A stretch of DNA of 64,000 nucleotides from Arthrobacter sp. NicSoilB4. GTDB taxonomy: Bacteria > Actinomycetota > Actinomycetes > Actinomycetales > Micrococcaceae. Below, piece after piece: positions 16,099 to 26,300 of the stretch; position 1 is the stretch's first letter, and each line of letters starts with the position of its first letter. The position numbers and the translations under genes were made by a program. Under the pieces are notes generated by a model, which saw only the letters and a program-made list of their open reading frames with translations, did no database searches and was not told the origin of the DNA. The stretch spans positions 1,116,001 through 1,180,000 of the forward strand of contig NZ_AP024653.1 in the NCBI RefSeq assembly GCF_019977335.1, given 5' to 3'.

Positions 16099-18792
16099 GT
16101 GGAAAGCCTGACTGAGTCCGCCACACTGGTTGGCCGGTCCGGCGTCGTCAAGGACATTCTCAGATGCCTGCGCGACGGCGGTACGTCCGGCGCCCTGATT
16201 GTCGGAAACCCGGGAACGGGGAAGACCGCAGTTTCCAGGGCAGTCATCCGGGAACTCCGGCCGCACACCGCCGTGATCCGACTCGCAGCAACGCCGGCGC
16301 TGTCGGCTGTCCCTTTCGGCGCCCTGGCGCCCTACCTCGGCCAGCTGCCCGCACACGATCTGGACTCGTTCTCCGCCGTCGTCAAGGCCGTCACCGACAG
16401 CATCAAGTCGGAGTCCAGCAAACCGCTCTTCGTGATCGACGACGCCCAGTGCCTGGACCGCGGAACGACGCAGCTGGTTGCGCAGGCCGTGGCCACCGGT
16501 GCTGCCAACGTCCTCGCCACCTGCCGGCCGGGGCTGCTGATCCCCGAAGAATTCCTGGCCCTCTGGGATGACGGGATCGTCGCGAAGTTCGACCTGGAGC
16601 CTCTCACCAGGGCCGAGGTGCACCAGCTTTGCGAGCAAGTGCTCCGCGCCGATGTCTCGCCCTGGGCCACGGCGATGCTGGCAGAGGCTTCCGCCGGAAA
16701 CCCGTTCATGCTGCTGTCCCTGATTGAACACGCGCGGAACACCGGTGCGCTGGGACTGCGGCATGGAGTCTGGTTCCTTCTCTTTCGTCCCGGTTTGTCC
16801 GATATCCCGGTCGCTGACCTGATCGGCCACGAACTGCGGTCGATGTCGCCCGAGGAAAGGACAGCGGCCGCCATTGTGGCACTCGCGGGTCCGCTGTCGC
16901 TCGGCCAGCTGCTGGGATTCGGCGGCCCGAAGGCTGTGGATGCGCTGGAGAGAGCCGGCATCATCAACGTCTCACGGGGCGCCGACCGGACGGTCCGACC
17001 CGCGAGTCCTCTGATCGGCGAGATCATCCGCCGCTGGGTCCCGGCGGGCAGAAGCGCCGGATTGCGTGCCAGCTTCGTGTCACTGCCGCCGGGAGCCTCT
17101 GTGCAACCGGAAGCCTTCCTGAACCGGATCCGGTGGGCACTGGACTGCGGGGCTGCCGTTCCGGCGGAGCAGCTCCTCAAGGCGGCCTGCTCCGCCAACG
17201 TCGCGCTCGATGCGCAGACCGCCCTGAGGACCGCGGAGGCAGTTTCCGATGTCGCGGTGATCCCCGAGGCCCGGTTGCACATGGCCTATGCGCGGTACTT
17301 GCTGGGCGACGGCGAGCAGTCCGCCAAATTTCTCCAGCTCGTGGAACACATTCCCAACGAATCCTCCCGCTATCTGGCGGCGCTCTTGTCCGCCCGCCTG
17401 CGGGGGCGGGCAAAGTCGCCGTTGACCGGCGCTGCCCCGGCCCGTGCCGGTGCTCCGCCCGGAACACCCGACGCCGGCCAGTTGCGCGGCAGCCGGGGGG
17501 CTTTCCAGCGTGATGCAGCGGTGGGGCCATCGTGGTTGGATATGGCTCCGATTGCCGTGGCGGCCGGGTTGGCCGCCAGCCAGCTGCCGAGTGGCCAGGA
17601 GGACCGTGAGGGCGGGCTCAGCCAACTGGTCGTGGCCGCCAGCGAGCGGCCCGAAATCAAGATCCCGGCTGAATCGCTGCTCGCCGAGCTGCTCTGTGCC
17701 AAGGGCAGGATGGTGGAGGGTGTGGGGCTCGCCAGGGATGCCTGGCGGGGGGCGCAAAGCGCCGGGATGGCCATGCCGCTCGTGTACGAAGACCTCCTGG
17801 TGCGCTACAGCCTGAGCTTGAACTGGGCGGGGGAGTGGGAGGCGCTCGCCGCAGCCCTCGATGAGTACGAGGCCAGCTACCCTTCGAGGCTGCTGCTCAG
17901 CGGCGGCATCCTGCACTTGATGAGGGGGCTCGCCCGCGTCCGCCAGGGACGCATGCCCGAGGGCAGTGCCGAACTCATTCTCGGCGTCGAGGAACTCACG
18001 ATCGCCGATCCCTGGGAACTGCTGCCGTTTGCGCATTCCGTGGCGGCATACGCAGCCTCCATCGTGGGCCATACCCGTGAGGCGGAGGAACATGCGACTG
18101 CGTTCCGGCTCTCCCGGTACCGCGGGCCGGGTGCCGTTCCGCTGCTCGCCGAGGCATACTCAACGGCCGCCGGAGGAGCGCCCGGCGGGGCCGGCGACGT
18201 CAGCAAGAGGCTCGCGGGCCTCGCATCGGAGGCCAAACGCCAAGGGTTGCGGGGCATTGAGACCGACATCAGGCGCCTCGCCGTGCGCCGCGGTGACACC
18301 CAGGCCGCGGACGGACTGGCAGTCAGCAGCCTCGCGGTGGAGGGGCGGGAGGCCGGAATGCTGCACGACTATGCGCTCGCCGTGCTGAATGCCGACGACA
18401 CCGAACTGGTCCGGATCAGCGACAAAGCGCTGCGTGGCGGCTATGTGCTGCTTGCCCTCGAAGCCGCTCAGCAAGCGGAACGTTGCCTGGCCGAAACCAC
18501 AGACAAGCGAAAACTGCTGTCCGTCCAGCGCAAGATCCAGAACCGGATGACCGCTGCCGGGATGGCGGCCCATATTGACCTCGTCCGTCCCGAGCAGGAT
18601 GCGGAGCTCACTGCCAGGGAAACCGAAATCCTGGACCTGGTGTCCGGCGGGGCCACGAATGCAGAGATCGCCAGCCAGCTCTGTGTGTCCCAGCGGACCG
18701 TGGAAGGGCACCTCTACCGTGTCTTCGCCAAACTGGGCGTCAGCCGGCGGGTCGATCTCATCGACACCGGGGGCGATTCCCACCGGCCCTGA
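16099..18792 (+). CDS. Large ATP-binding LuxR-family regulator 4 (LAL/MalT-like)
   Basis: This 897-residue protein starts at the GTG at 16099, which follows a GGGAGGG site. It begins with the LVGR motif common before STAND P-loops (residues 10-13), then Walker A GNPGTGKTAV (36-45), Walker B LFVIDDAQCLD (110-120) and a LuxR HTH at about 837-897 (LTARETEILDLVSGG then SQRTVEGHLYRVFAKLGV). Around residue 430-470 the helical middle contains a Gly/Pro/Ala-rich stretch not seen in the other three, perhaps a flexible linker. It is the most diverged of the four in the P-loop region. sufS follows 100 bases downstream but is unlikely to be functionally linked. Confidence 0.86.
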   Translation: MESLTESATLVGRSGVVKDILRCLRDGGTSGALIVGNPGTGKTAVSRAVIRELRPHTAVIRLAATPALSAVPFGALAPYLGQLPAHDLDSFSAVVKAVTDSIKSESSKPLFVIDDAQCLDRGTTQLVAQAVATGAANVLATCRPGLLIPEEFLALWDDGIVAKFDLEPLTRAEVHQLCEQVLRADVSPWATAMLAEASAGNPFMLLSLIEHARNTGALGLRHGVWFLLFRPGLSDIPVADLIGHELRSMSPEERTAAAIVALAGPLSLGQLLGFGGPKAVDALERAGIINVSRGADRTVRPASPLIGEIIRRWVPAGRSAGLRASFVSLPPGASVQPEAFLNRIRWALDCGAAVPAEQLLKAACSANVALDAQTALRTAEAVSDVAVIPEARLHMAYARYLLGDGEQSAKFLQLVEHIPNESSRYLAALLSARLRGRAKSPLTGAAPARAGAPPGTPDAGQLRGSRGAFQRDAAVGPSWLDMAPIAVAAGLAASQLPSGQEDREGGLSQLVVAASERPEIKIPAESLLAELLCAKGRMVEGVGLARDAWRGAQSAGMAMPLVYEDLLVRYSLSLNWAGEWEALAAALDEYEASYPSRLLLSGGILHLMRGLARVRQGRMPEGSAELILGVEELTIADPWELLPFAHSVAAYAASIVGHTREAEEHATAFRLSRYRGPGAVPLLAEAYSTAAGGAPGGAGDVSKRLAGLASEAKRQGLRGIETDIRRLAVRRGDTQAADGLAVSSLAVEGREAGMLHDYALAVLNADDTELVRISDKALRGGYVLLALEAAQQAERCLAETTDKRKLLSVQRKIQNRMTAAGMAAHIDLVRPEQDAELTARETEILDLVSGGATNAEIASQLCVSQRTVEGHLYRVFAKLGVSRRVDLIDTGGDSHRP

Positions 18793-18892
18793 AGTCCTCT
18801 GCGGTGACCCTGTGTGCCGGCTGCAGAATCCGTGGTGCCGTTCCGTGGGATGATGGATAGTAGTCCACTTGACCCGATCCGAGGAGGCCAGC

Positions 18893-20206
18893 GTGGCTTT
18901 CGTGCCCACGTCAGAGTCCCAGGCCCTGCTCACGCCTGCACTTACCGACGAAGAGGTGCAGCGGATCCGCAATGACTTCCCTGTCCTCTCGCGGTCCATG
19001 GGCGGGCACCCCCTGATCTACCTGGACTCCGGGGCGACCTCGCAGAACCCGCTCAGCGTCATTGAAGCCGAGCAGGAGTTTTACGAGCAGCGAAACGCCG
19101 CCGTCCACCGCGGTGCCCACCTGCTGGCGGTCGAGGCTACGGACTCCTTCGAGAACGCCCGTGAAACCCTTGCTGCCTTCCTGGGCGCGGCGGCCGATGA
19201 GATCATCTGGACCTCCAACGCCACCGAGGGCCTGAACCTGCTCAGTTACGCGTTCCTGAACTCGTCCCTGCCTGGCGCGTCTGCGCCGGCGGCACGGTTC
19301 GCCCTGGGCTCCGGGGACGAGATTGTGGTCACCGAGATGGAGCACCACGCAAACCTCATACCGTGGCAGCAGCTGGCTGAGCGGACGGGCGCGACCCTTC
19401 GCTTCATCCCCGTCGACGACGCAGGCGTGCTGGACCTCGAAGCTGCCGACGGCATCATCGGCCCGGCCACCAGGGTCCTCGCCTTCAGCCACGCCTCCAA
19501 TGTGCTGGGCACGATCAACCCGGTCAAAAAGCTTGTGGCGATGGCCCGCGAGGCAGGGGCCCTAACGGTGCTGGACGCCTGCCAGTCCGCGCCGCACCTT
19601 CCGCTGGACGTACAGGACCTCGGCGTCGACTTCGCGGTCCTCTCCGGACACAAGATGCTGGGGCCCACCGGCATCGGCGTGTTGTATGGCCGGTCCGAAT
19701 TGTTGAACGCGCTGCCGCCGTTCCTCACCGGCGGATCGATGATCACCACGGTGACCATGGAGCGGGCAGCGTTCCTGCCTGCGCCGCAGCGGTTCGAAGC
19801 CGGCACCCAGAAAGTCTCCCAGGCCATCGCACTCGCGGCCGCGGCGAACTACCTCACCGAGACGGGGATGGACCGTGTCCACGCCTGGGAATCGTTGCTC
19901 GGGCAGCGCTTGGTCGAAGGACTGGCGTCCATTCCCGGCGTGCGGGTCCTCGGCCCGGCCCCGGGACAGGAACGGATCGGACTGGCGTCCTTCGACGTTG
20001 CAGGCGTGCACGCACACGACGTCGGACAGTTCCTGGACAGCAAAGGCATCGCAGTCCGGGTTGGCCACCACTGCGCGCAGCCGCTGCACCGCCGCCTGGG
20101 CCTGACCGCCAGTACCCGGGCCAGCACCTACCTGTACAACACAACGTCCGAGGTGGACGCGTTCCTTGCGGCAGTCGCCGAGGTCCGAGCCTACTTTGGA
20201 GCCTGA
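18893..20206 (+). CDS. sufS: Cysteine desulfurase, SufS type
   Basis: SufS is a PLP enzyme that takes sulfur from cysteine for iron-sulfur cluster assembly. From the GTG at 18893 (GAGGAGG at 18881-18887) the protein has 437 residues. PLP lysine lies in LSGHKMLGPTGIGVLYG (residues about 249-265), and the active-site cysteine in RVGHHCAQPLHRRLG (about 384-398), the type-II SufS form. The conserved NFHRGAHxL-type segment appears as VHRGAHLLAVEAT. A TTG 24 bases upstream is not needed. sufU begins 12 bases after the stop, so the pair is an operon; no sufBCD genes are in the window. Confidence 0.94.
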   Translation: MAFVPTSESQALLTPALTDEEVQRIRNDFPVLSRSMGGHPLIYLDSGATSQNPLSVIEAEQEFYEQRNAAVHRGAHLLAVEATDSFENARETLAAFLGAAADEIIWTSNATEGLNLLSYAFLNSSLPGASAPAARFALGSGDEIVVTEMEHHANLIPWQQLAERTGATLRFIPVDDAGVLDLEAADGIIGPATRVLAFSHASNVLGTINPVKKLVAMAREAGALTVLDACQSAPHLPLDVQDLGVDFAVLSGHKMLGPTGIGVLYGRSELLNALPPFLTGGSMITTVTMERAAFLPAPQRFEAGTQKVSQAIALAAAANYLTETGMDRVHAWESLLGQRLVEGLASIPGVRVLGPAPGQERIGLASFDVAGVHAHDVGQFLDSKGIAVRVGHHCAQPLHRRLGLTASTRASTYLYNTTSEVDAFLAAVAEVRAYFGA

Positions 20207-20218
20207 GGACTTTAGCGC

Positions 20219-20689
20219 ATGAGCCTTGAACAGCTGTACCAGCAGATCATTCTGGAACACGCCAAACTTCGTACCGGCAGCGGACTGGCGGAGACGCCGG
20301 TACCGGCAGGGGCATCGTCCGGGCAGTCCCACCAGCTTAATCCTGTCTGCGGGGATGAGATCACGGTCCGGGTGGCAGTTTCCGGGGGAAAGGTCTCCCA
20401 GTTGCGCTGGGACGGGGAAGGTTGTTCGATTTCCATGGCTTCCGCCTCGGTGCTTGCCGACCTGGCCGAGGGGATGGACGTCGGCAATCTCACCGAGGTG
20501 ATCGACAATTTCCGCGAAGTCCTGAGGTCCCGGGGGAAGCTCGCCGCTGATCCCGAAATCCTCGGTGACGCATCAGCCTTTGAAGGCGTTTCGAAATACG
20601 CCGCCCGGGTTAAGTGCGCCATGATTTCCTGGGTGGCCGCCGAAGACGCCCTCGCCCAGGCGCTGGCACCCGGCTCCCCAACACCCTAG
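20219..20689 (+). CDS. sufU: SufU-type sulfur transfer protein for Fe-S cluster assembly
   Basis: SufU accepts sulfur from SufS through a zinc-ligand swap and passes it to the SufBCD scaffold. The 156-residue protein keeps the three expected cysteines, in NPVCGDE, GEGCSIS and VKCAMIS. The family-specific region between the first two cysteines (DEITVRVAVSGGKV) is intact. It is placed 12 bases after sufS, matching the usual actinobacterial sufS-sufU pair. A GC-rich hairpin follows the stop. Confidence 0.93.
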   Translation: MSLEQLYQQIILEHAKLRTGSGLAETPVPAGASSGQSHQLNPVCGDEITVRVAVSGGKVSQLRWDGEGCSISMASASVLADLAEGMDVGNLTEVIDNFREVLRSRGKLAADPEILGDASAFEGVSKYAARVKCAMISWVAAEDALAQALAPGSPTP

Positions 20690-20699
20690 CCAAACCGGA

Positions 20700-20732
20700 A
20701 CCGGCCGGAGCCCTGTTCGGGCTCCGGCCGGT
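20700..20732. terminator. Palindrome between convergent sufU and a membrane gene
   Basis: ACCGGCCGGAGCCC (20700-20713) pairs perfectly with GGGCTCCGGCCGGT (20719-20732) around a TGTTC loop. It lies just after the sufU stop and before the stop of the convergent gene at 20767, so it can serve both strands. T-runs are absent. Confidence 0.65.
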
Positions 20733-20766
20733 GCGGCGGAAGGCATGCGTCCGGGTCTGATCCCGG

Positions 20767-20988
20767 CTAGGCCAACAGTCCCGCAATCCCGATGGCCGCC
20801 GTCGCCGCCCCAAGCAGCATGGAGATGCTGACCAGGACGACATGGACGGTGAGGAAGCGGGTGGCTTTGCCGTTCGCGTCGCGGGACCTCGGATCATTCC
20901 TGACCCGGCGCAGGAACTGCGGCCAGACCGCCAGGGACCAGACGCCGGCCACTATCAGGACGACGGCCAGGATTGCCGGCAGCTCCAT
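20767..20988 (-). CDS. Small two-span membrane protein, probably SCO4848 family
   Basis: This 73-residue protein has two hydrophobic helices (residues about 4-24 and 46-70) separated by a short basic loop (RRVRNDPRSRDANGK). The pattern, with a tryptophan-containing first helix (GVWSLAVW), resembles the small actinobacterial SCO4848 family, whose function is not established. The ATG lies three bases after the DUF2505 stop, so the two are translationally coupled. I am fairly sure it is a real gene, less sure of the family. Confidence 0.7.
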   Translation of the reverse strand: MELPAILAVVLIVAGVWSLAVWPQFLRRVRNDPRSRDANGKATRFLTVHVVLVSISMLLGAATAAIGIAGLLA

Positions 20989-20991
20989 GTG

Positions 20992-21489
20992 CTAGTGGCT
21001 TTCGAGCCAGGCCTGCGCCTGCGTGGACTGGATGTTCAGGGCCTTGCCCACCATCGGCTCGGCCGCCTCGGCAATCTTGCCGCCCAGGAACGGCACGGAG
21101 GACGTGACGTTGCCCTCAAGTTCGATCCGGGTGCTGCCGCCGTCGGAGACGAGGCGCTGGACGGCGTTGACGTCCAGCGGCGCGCCGGAGACCTTCAGGG
21201 TGATGTTGCTCAGCCGCGAGCCGTCCGCTGCTGGGGCGTCCCACTTCTCCAGCTGCGTCACCTTGAGGCTCTCGCCGACGAACTTCCGCGCAATCTCCGG
21301 CATCCGGGTGGTCGGGATGGTCCGCACGGTGGTGGTGCTGAAGGCGCCGGCGGTGTCGCCGTCGACGGCGAAGGATTCCAGGGTGCCACCGACGAGTTCA
21401 CTCGTGTGGCGCAGGAAGTCCTCGTTCACGAAAACTGCGGTGACGCGGTCAACGCTGTGCGGAAGGGTGGTGGATGCACTCAATGCCAT
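20992..21489 (-). CDS. DUF2505 family protein
   Basis: This soluble 165-residue protein resembles the actinobacterial DUF2505 family, thought to share the START/SRPBCC-like fold; no biochemical function is known. The first strand and helix (SASTTLPHSVDRVTAVFVNE) and the closing helix (AEPMVGKALNIQSTQAQAWL) fit a lipid- or ligand-binding helix-grip fold. The ATG at 21489 has GGAGG upstream; an ATG 15 bases earlier contains that site. It forms a short operon with the downstream two-span membrane protein. Confidence 0.8.
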   Translation of the reverse strand: MALSASTTLPHSVDRVTAVFVNEDFLRHTSELVGGTLESFAVDGDTAGAFSTTTVRTIPTTRMPEIARKFVGESLKVTQLEKWDAPAADGSRLSNITLKVSGAPLDVNAVQRLVSDGGSTRIELEGNVTSSVPFLGGKIAEAAEPMVGKALNIQSTQAQAWLESH

Positions 21490-21537
21490 TGGGGGGTCCT
21501 CCATGGGTGGAACTGGTCGTTTCGGGCTCCAAACATC

Positions 21538-23073
21538 CTACGCGGTATGCCCGGCCGGCTCCGATTCCTGGTCCTGGAGGGCCTTCGCCGCGGCCGTGAT
21601 ATTCCGCGACATGGCAGGGAAGATCAGGCTGTGGAACGGCAGCACCGCCAGCCAGTAGAGGCGCCCGCTGAGACCCTTTGGGAAGAAGATCGCCCGCTGG
21701 CGGTACCGGCTGCCGGTCCCCTCCGGCTCCACCGACAGCTCCAGCCAGGCCCGGCCCGGCGCCCGCATTTCGGCGCGCAGCCGGAGTAGACGGCCGCGGT
21801 CGATCCGCTCCGCCCGCCACCAGTCCACGACTTCGCCTTCGGCCAGCAGGTGCGGGTGCCGCCGGCCGCGCAGCAGGCCGGCCCCGCCGGTGACCTTGTC
21901 CAGCAGGCCGCGGACGCGCCAGGCCAGCGGCATGGAATACCAGCCGTTCTGCCCGCCGATCCCTTCGATGATGGTCCAGACGTGCTTGGGGTCCACGTCG
22001 CTGGAGTAGCTGCGTTCGTCGAGGAACACCCGGTGCCCGGCCCACTCGGGATCCGACGGAAGCGGATCGGCGTCGGCGCCCGCACTGGACCACGTGGTTT
22101 CCACCTGGCCGTCGCGCTCCTTGCCCAGGGCGAGGGCCACTGCCCTCCGGTAAGGGGTGAGTCCCCCTTCCGGCGGCGGGATGTACGCGTCGATGTCGTG
22201 TTCCCGGGACACGGCATCGTGCTGGAGGGACTCCACGAGCGGCAGGGACATGGACAGCGGAATCGGGGTGGTCAACGCGACCCACATGCCCGCGAGCTTG
22301 GGCGCGGGAACGGGGAGCGCCAGGACCACCCGGTGCGGGAGGCCGGCCTCCGCGGCGTATTCCTGCATCATGCCCGCGTAGCTGAGGACCTGGCGGCAGC
22401 CGATGTCGAAGGTGCGGTTGATCGGGCCTTCGAGCGCCGCGGCCCCGACGAGGTAATGCAGCACGTCCCGGACCGCAATTGCCTCGATCTTGTTGCGCAC
22501 CCAGCTGGGGGCGGGCATCAGGGGCAGCGTCTCGGACAGGTGCCGGATCATCTCGAACGACGCCGAACCGGAGCCGATCACGACGCCGGCCTGGAAAACG
22601 ATGGCGTCGACCGGGCTATCGAGGAAGACCCTGCCCACGGCTTCGCGGGACCTCATGTGGGTGGAGAGTTCGGCATTGGCGGGGTGCAGGCCGCCCAGGT
22701 ACACGATCCTGTCCACGCCGGCGTCGGCTGCGGCCCGCGCCGCGGTCCCGGCCATCGCCTTTTCCTTGGACTCGAAGCCCGATCCGGCCGCCATGGAATG
22801 GACCAGATAGTAGAGAACGTCGACGCCGTCCAGGGCCGCGCGCAGCGCGTCGCCGTCGTCGAGGCTGCTCTGGACGACCTCGACATCCTCGAGCCACGGC
22901 ACGCCGGCGATCTTGGCCGGCGTCCGGACCAGGACCTTGACGGTGTGTCCTGCCTCCAGCAGCCGGGGGACCAGCCGGCCGCCGATGTAACCGGTTGCAC
23001 CGGTGACGAGCACAGTCTTCGGCCTGACCCTCTGGCGGCGTGTGGTGTGCGGGGATTCTGGGGTGCCGGTCAT
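21538..23073 (-). CDS. NAD(P)-binding oxidoreductase with C-terminal DUF2867 domain
   Basis: The N-terminal half (residues about 18-300) is an extended/atypical SDR: VTGATGYIGGRLVPRLLEAG is a Rossmann motif, and an acidic/Asp-rich segment DVLYYLVHSM follows. The C-terminal portion (about 345-495) matches the DUF2867 family, with SRY.QRAIFFPKGL-like and LYWLAVLPFH segments. Proteins with this fusion are common in actinobacteria, and their substrate is unknown. The length of 511 residues is normal. ATG at 23073 has AAGGAG. Divergent from mfd. Confidence 0.85.
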   Translation of the reverse strand: MTGTPESPHTTRRQRVRPKTVLVTGATGYIGGRLVPRLLEAGHTVKVLVRTPAKIAGVPWLEDVEVVQSSLDDGDALRAALDGVDVLYYLVHSMAAGSGFESKEKAMAGTAARAAADAGVDRIVYLGGLHPANAELSTHMRSREAVGRVFLDSPVDAIVFQAGVVIGSGSASFEMIRHLSETLPLMPAPSWVRNKIEAIAVRDVLHYLVGAAALEGPINRTFDIGCRQVLSYAGMMQEYAAEAGLPHRVVLALPVPAPKLAGMWVALTTPIPLSMSLPLVESLQHDAVSREHDIDAYIPPPEGGLTPYRRAVALALGKERDGQVETTWSSAGADADPLPSDPEWAGHRVFLDERSYSSDVDPKHVWTIIEGIGGQNGWYSMPLAWRVRGLLDKVTGGAGLLRGRRHPHLLAEGEVVDWWRAERIDRGRLLRLRAEMRAPGRAWLELSVEPEGTGSRYRQRAIFFPKGLSGRLYWLAVLPFHSLIFPAMSRNITAAAKALQDQESEPAGHTA

Positions 23074-23303
23074 GGTGACTCCTTATCGTCTATGAGGCAT
23101 TCGGAGCGCCAGGCCGTTCGGACGGCCGCGTATCCTGCCAGCCTAGCCCCGGGGCTGGCGGGCCCGCGGCCGGAGTGCCCGCAAACGATCCCGTGCGGAC
23201 CCGTGTCCGGGCTGCGCGGTAGGCTTGGAGTGCCCGGGATTCTCGCGAATTCCGGCTATTCGTGTTGCCTGCATCCCCGTGATCCCTTCAGGAGCTTCAG
23301 CCC

Positions 23304-26300
23304 ATGAGCCTCAACGGCCCCTCTCTCACCGGTTTGCGCCGTGTCCTTGCCGAAGACCGGAACTACGCCCGCGTCCGCGCCGAAGCCGCCCGCGGTTTCG
23401 CAGCCCGCAGCGAGGACTACCAGATCAGCGCACCCGCGGGGCTGCGCTCGGCGCTGCTCGCGGAGATGGCGGACGGGCTGTCTGCGCTAGCAGAAAACAC
23501 AGCGGACAACGCAGCTGCCAACACCGTGGGAGCCAGCGGCAGTGCTTCGGCGCCCGTGGTCCTGGCCATCACCGCCACCGGCCGTGAAGCCGAGGACCTG
23601 ACGGAGGCGCTGCGCGCTTTCCTGCCGGCCGACGCCGTCGCCGAGTTCCCCAGCTGGGAAACGCTCCCGCACGAACGGCTTTCACCACGCTCGGACACTG
23701 TCGGCCGGCGGCTGTCCGTGCTGCGCCGCCTCGCGCACCCCGAAATGTCCGCCGGCGGCGCCCTGCGTGTCGTTGTGGCCCCGGTCCGGGCCGTCGTGCA
23801 GCCGATCGTGGCGGGCCTGGGCGAGCTGGTTCCTGTCACGCTGAAGGTCGGCCAGGACGCCCCCTTCAGCAGCGTCGTGAGGAGCCTCGCCGACGCCGCC
23901 TACGCCCGCGTGGACATGGTCACCCGGCGCGGCGAATTCGCCGTCCGCGGCGGGATGCTCGATGTCTTCCCGCCCACCGAGGACCACCCCATCCGGGTCG
24001 AGTTCTTTGGTGATGAGGTGGAACAGATGCGCTGGTTCGCCGTCGCGGACCAGCGCTCGCTGACCGCCCCCGGCGTGCACCACCCCACCGAACTGCACGC
24101 CCCGCCGTGCCGCGAAATCCTGATCACACCCTCCGTCATGTCCCGCGCCGCCACGCTGAAATCACAGCTGCCCGCCGCCGCGGACATGCTGGAAAAGATC
24201 GCCGGCGGCATCACCGTGGAAGGCATGGAGTCCCTGGCCCCCGTGCTCGTGGACGCCATGGTGCCGTTCCTGGACCAGTTCCCGGCCGGGTCGATGGCGG
24301 TCGTGATCGAACCCGAGAAGGTCCGGACCCGTGCCCACGACCTCGCCGCCACCAACGAGGAATTCCTCGAGGCCGCCTGGTCCACGGCGTCCGACGGCGG
24401 CACGGCCCCGCTGGACCTGAGCTCGGCGGCGTCTGCTGCCCTGCACTCCGCCAGCTTCCGCTCGCTCACGGAGACCCGCTCCGCAGCCCTGGAGCACGAG
24501 GTCTCCTGGTGGTCCATCACGTCGCTGGCCACCGACGAGGAACTGCTGCCCGACGTCGACGTCCTCAACCTGCACGCCCGTGAACCCCGCGGCTACCAGG
24601 GCGACGTCGCCGAAATGATGGACTTCATCGGCTCCCACGTGCGCGAACAGTGGCGGATCGTCGTCGTCACCGAAGGTCCCGGCCCGGCCCAGCGCCTCGC
24701 CGAGCTCTTCCACGACAACGACATCCCGTGCGCCCGGGTCGACTCCCTCGACGACGAACCCCAGGCCGGGCTGATCGAGGTGACCACGGCCGCCGTCGGA
24801 CGCGGTTTTGTCCTGGAACCGCTCAAACTTGCGCTCCTGACCGAGGCCGACCTGCTGGGCCGCACCTCCGCCGGGTCCACGAAGGACATGCGCCGGATGC
24901 CGTCCAAGCGGCGGAACGCCGTGGACCCGCTGCAGCTCGTGGCCGGCGACTCCGTGGTGCACGAACAGCACGGCATCGGCCGGTTCGTGGAACTGATCCA
25001 GCGAAGGGTCGCCGGAGGGGGCGACGGGGTACGCGAATACCTCGTGCTGGAATACGCGCCGTCCAAGCGCGGCGCCCCCGGGGACCGGCTCTTTGTCCCC
25101 ACCGACCAGCTGGACCAGGTCACCCGCTACGTCGGCGGGGACACCCCGGCGCTGAGCAAGATGGGCGGCGCGGACTGGGCGAGCACCAAGTCCAAGGCCC
25201 GCAAGGCGGTCAAGGAAATCGCCGGCGAGCTGATCCGGCTCTACTCGGCCCGGATGGCCTCCCGGGGCTACGCCTTCGGCCCCGACACGCCTTGGCAGCG
25301 CGAGCTCGAGGAAGCGTTCCCGTATGTGGAGACCCCTGACCAGCTGACCACCATCAATGAGGTCAAGGCCGACATGGAGCGGGAGATCCCGATGGACCGG
25401 CTGATCTCCGGCGACGTGGGCTACGGCAAGACCGAGATCGCGGTCCGGGCGGCCTTCAAAGCCGTGCAGGACGGCAAGCAGGTCGCCGTGCTGGTGCCGA
25501 CCACCCTGCTCGCCCAGCAGCACTACGAAACCTTCACCGAACGGTTCTCCGGCTTCCCGCTGGTGGTTAAGCCGCTGTCCCGCTTCCAGGCCACCAAGGA
25601 GGCCAAGGAGACAGCCGAAGGGGTCAAGGCCGGTTCCGTGGACGTGGTGATCGGCACCCACCGGCTGCTGTCCAAGGACTTCGCATTCAAGGACCTCGGC
25701 CTCGTGATCGTGGACGAGGAGCAGCGCTTCGGCGTCGAACACAAGGAAGCGCTCAAGAAGATGCGCACCAACGTCGACGTCCTGGCCATGAGCGCCACCC
25801 CGATTCCCCGGACCCTGGAGATGTCTCTGACCGGCATCCGGGAGACCTCCACCCTGGCCACCCCGCCGGAGGAGCGGCATCCGGTGCTGACCTACGTCGG
25901 CCCGTACTCGGACAAACAGACTTCCGCCGCGATCCGCCGCGAGCTCATGCGCGAAGGACAGGTGTTCTTCGTGCACAACCGGGTCTCGACCATCGACCGC
26001 ACCGCCGCGAAGATCCGTGAGCTCGTCCCGGAGGCCCGGGTGGAAGTGGCGCACGGGCAGATGTCCGAGAGCCGGCTCGAACAAATCATCGTGGACTTCT
26101 GGGAAAAGCGCTTCGACGTGCTCGTCTGCACCACCATCATCGAGACGGGTCTGGACATCTCCAACGCCAACACGCTGATCGTGGACGGGGCGGACAAGTA
26201 CGGGCTCTCCCAGCTGCACCAGCTGCGCGGGCGGGTGGGCCGCGGCCGCGAACGCGCCTACGCCTACTTCCTGTACCCCTCCGAAAAACCGCTGGGCGAG

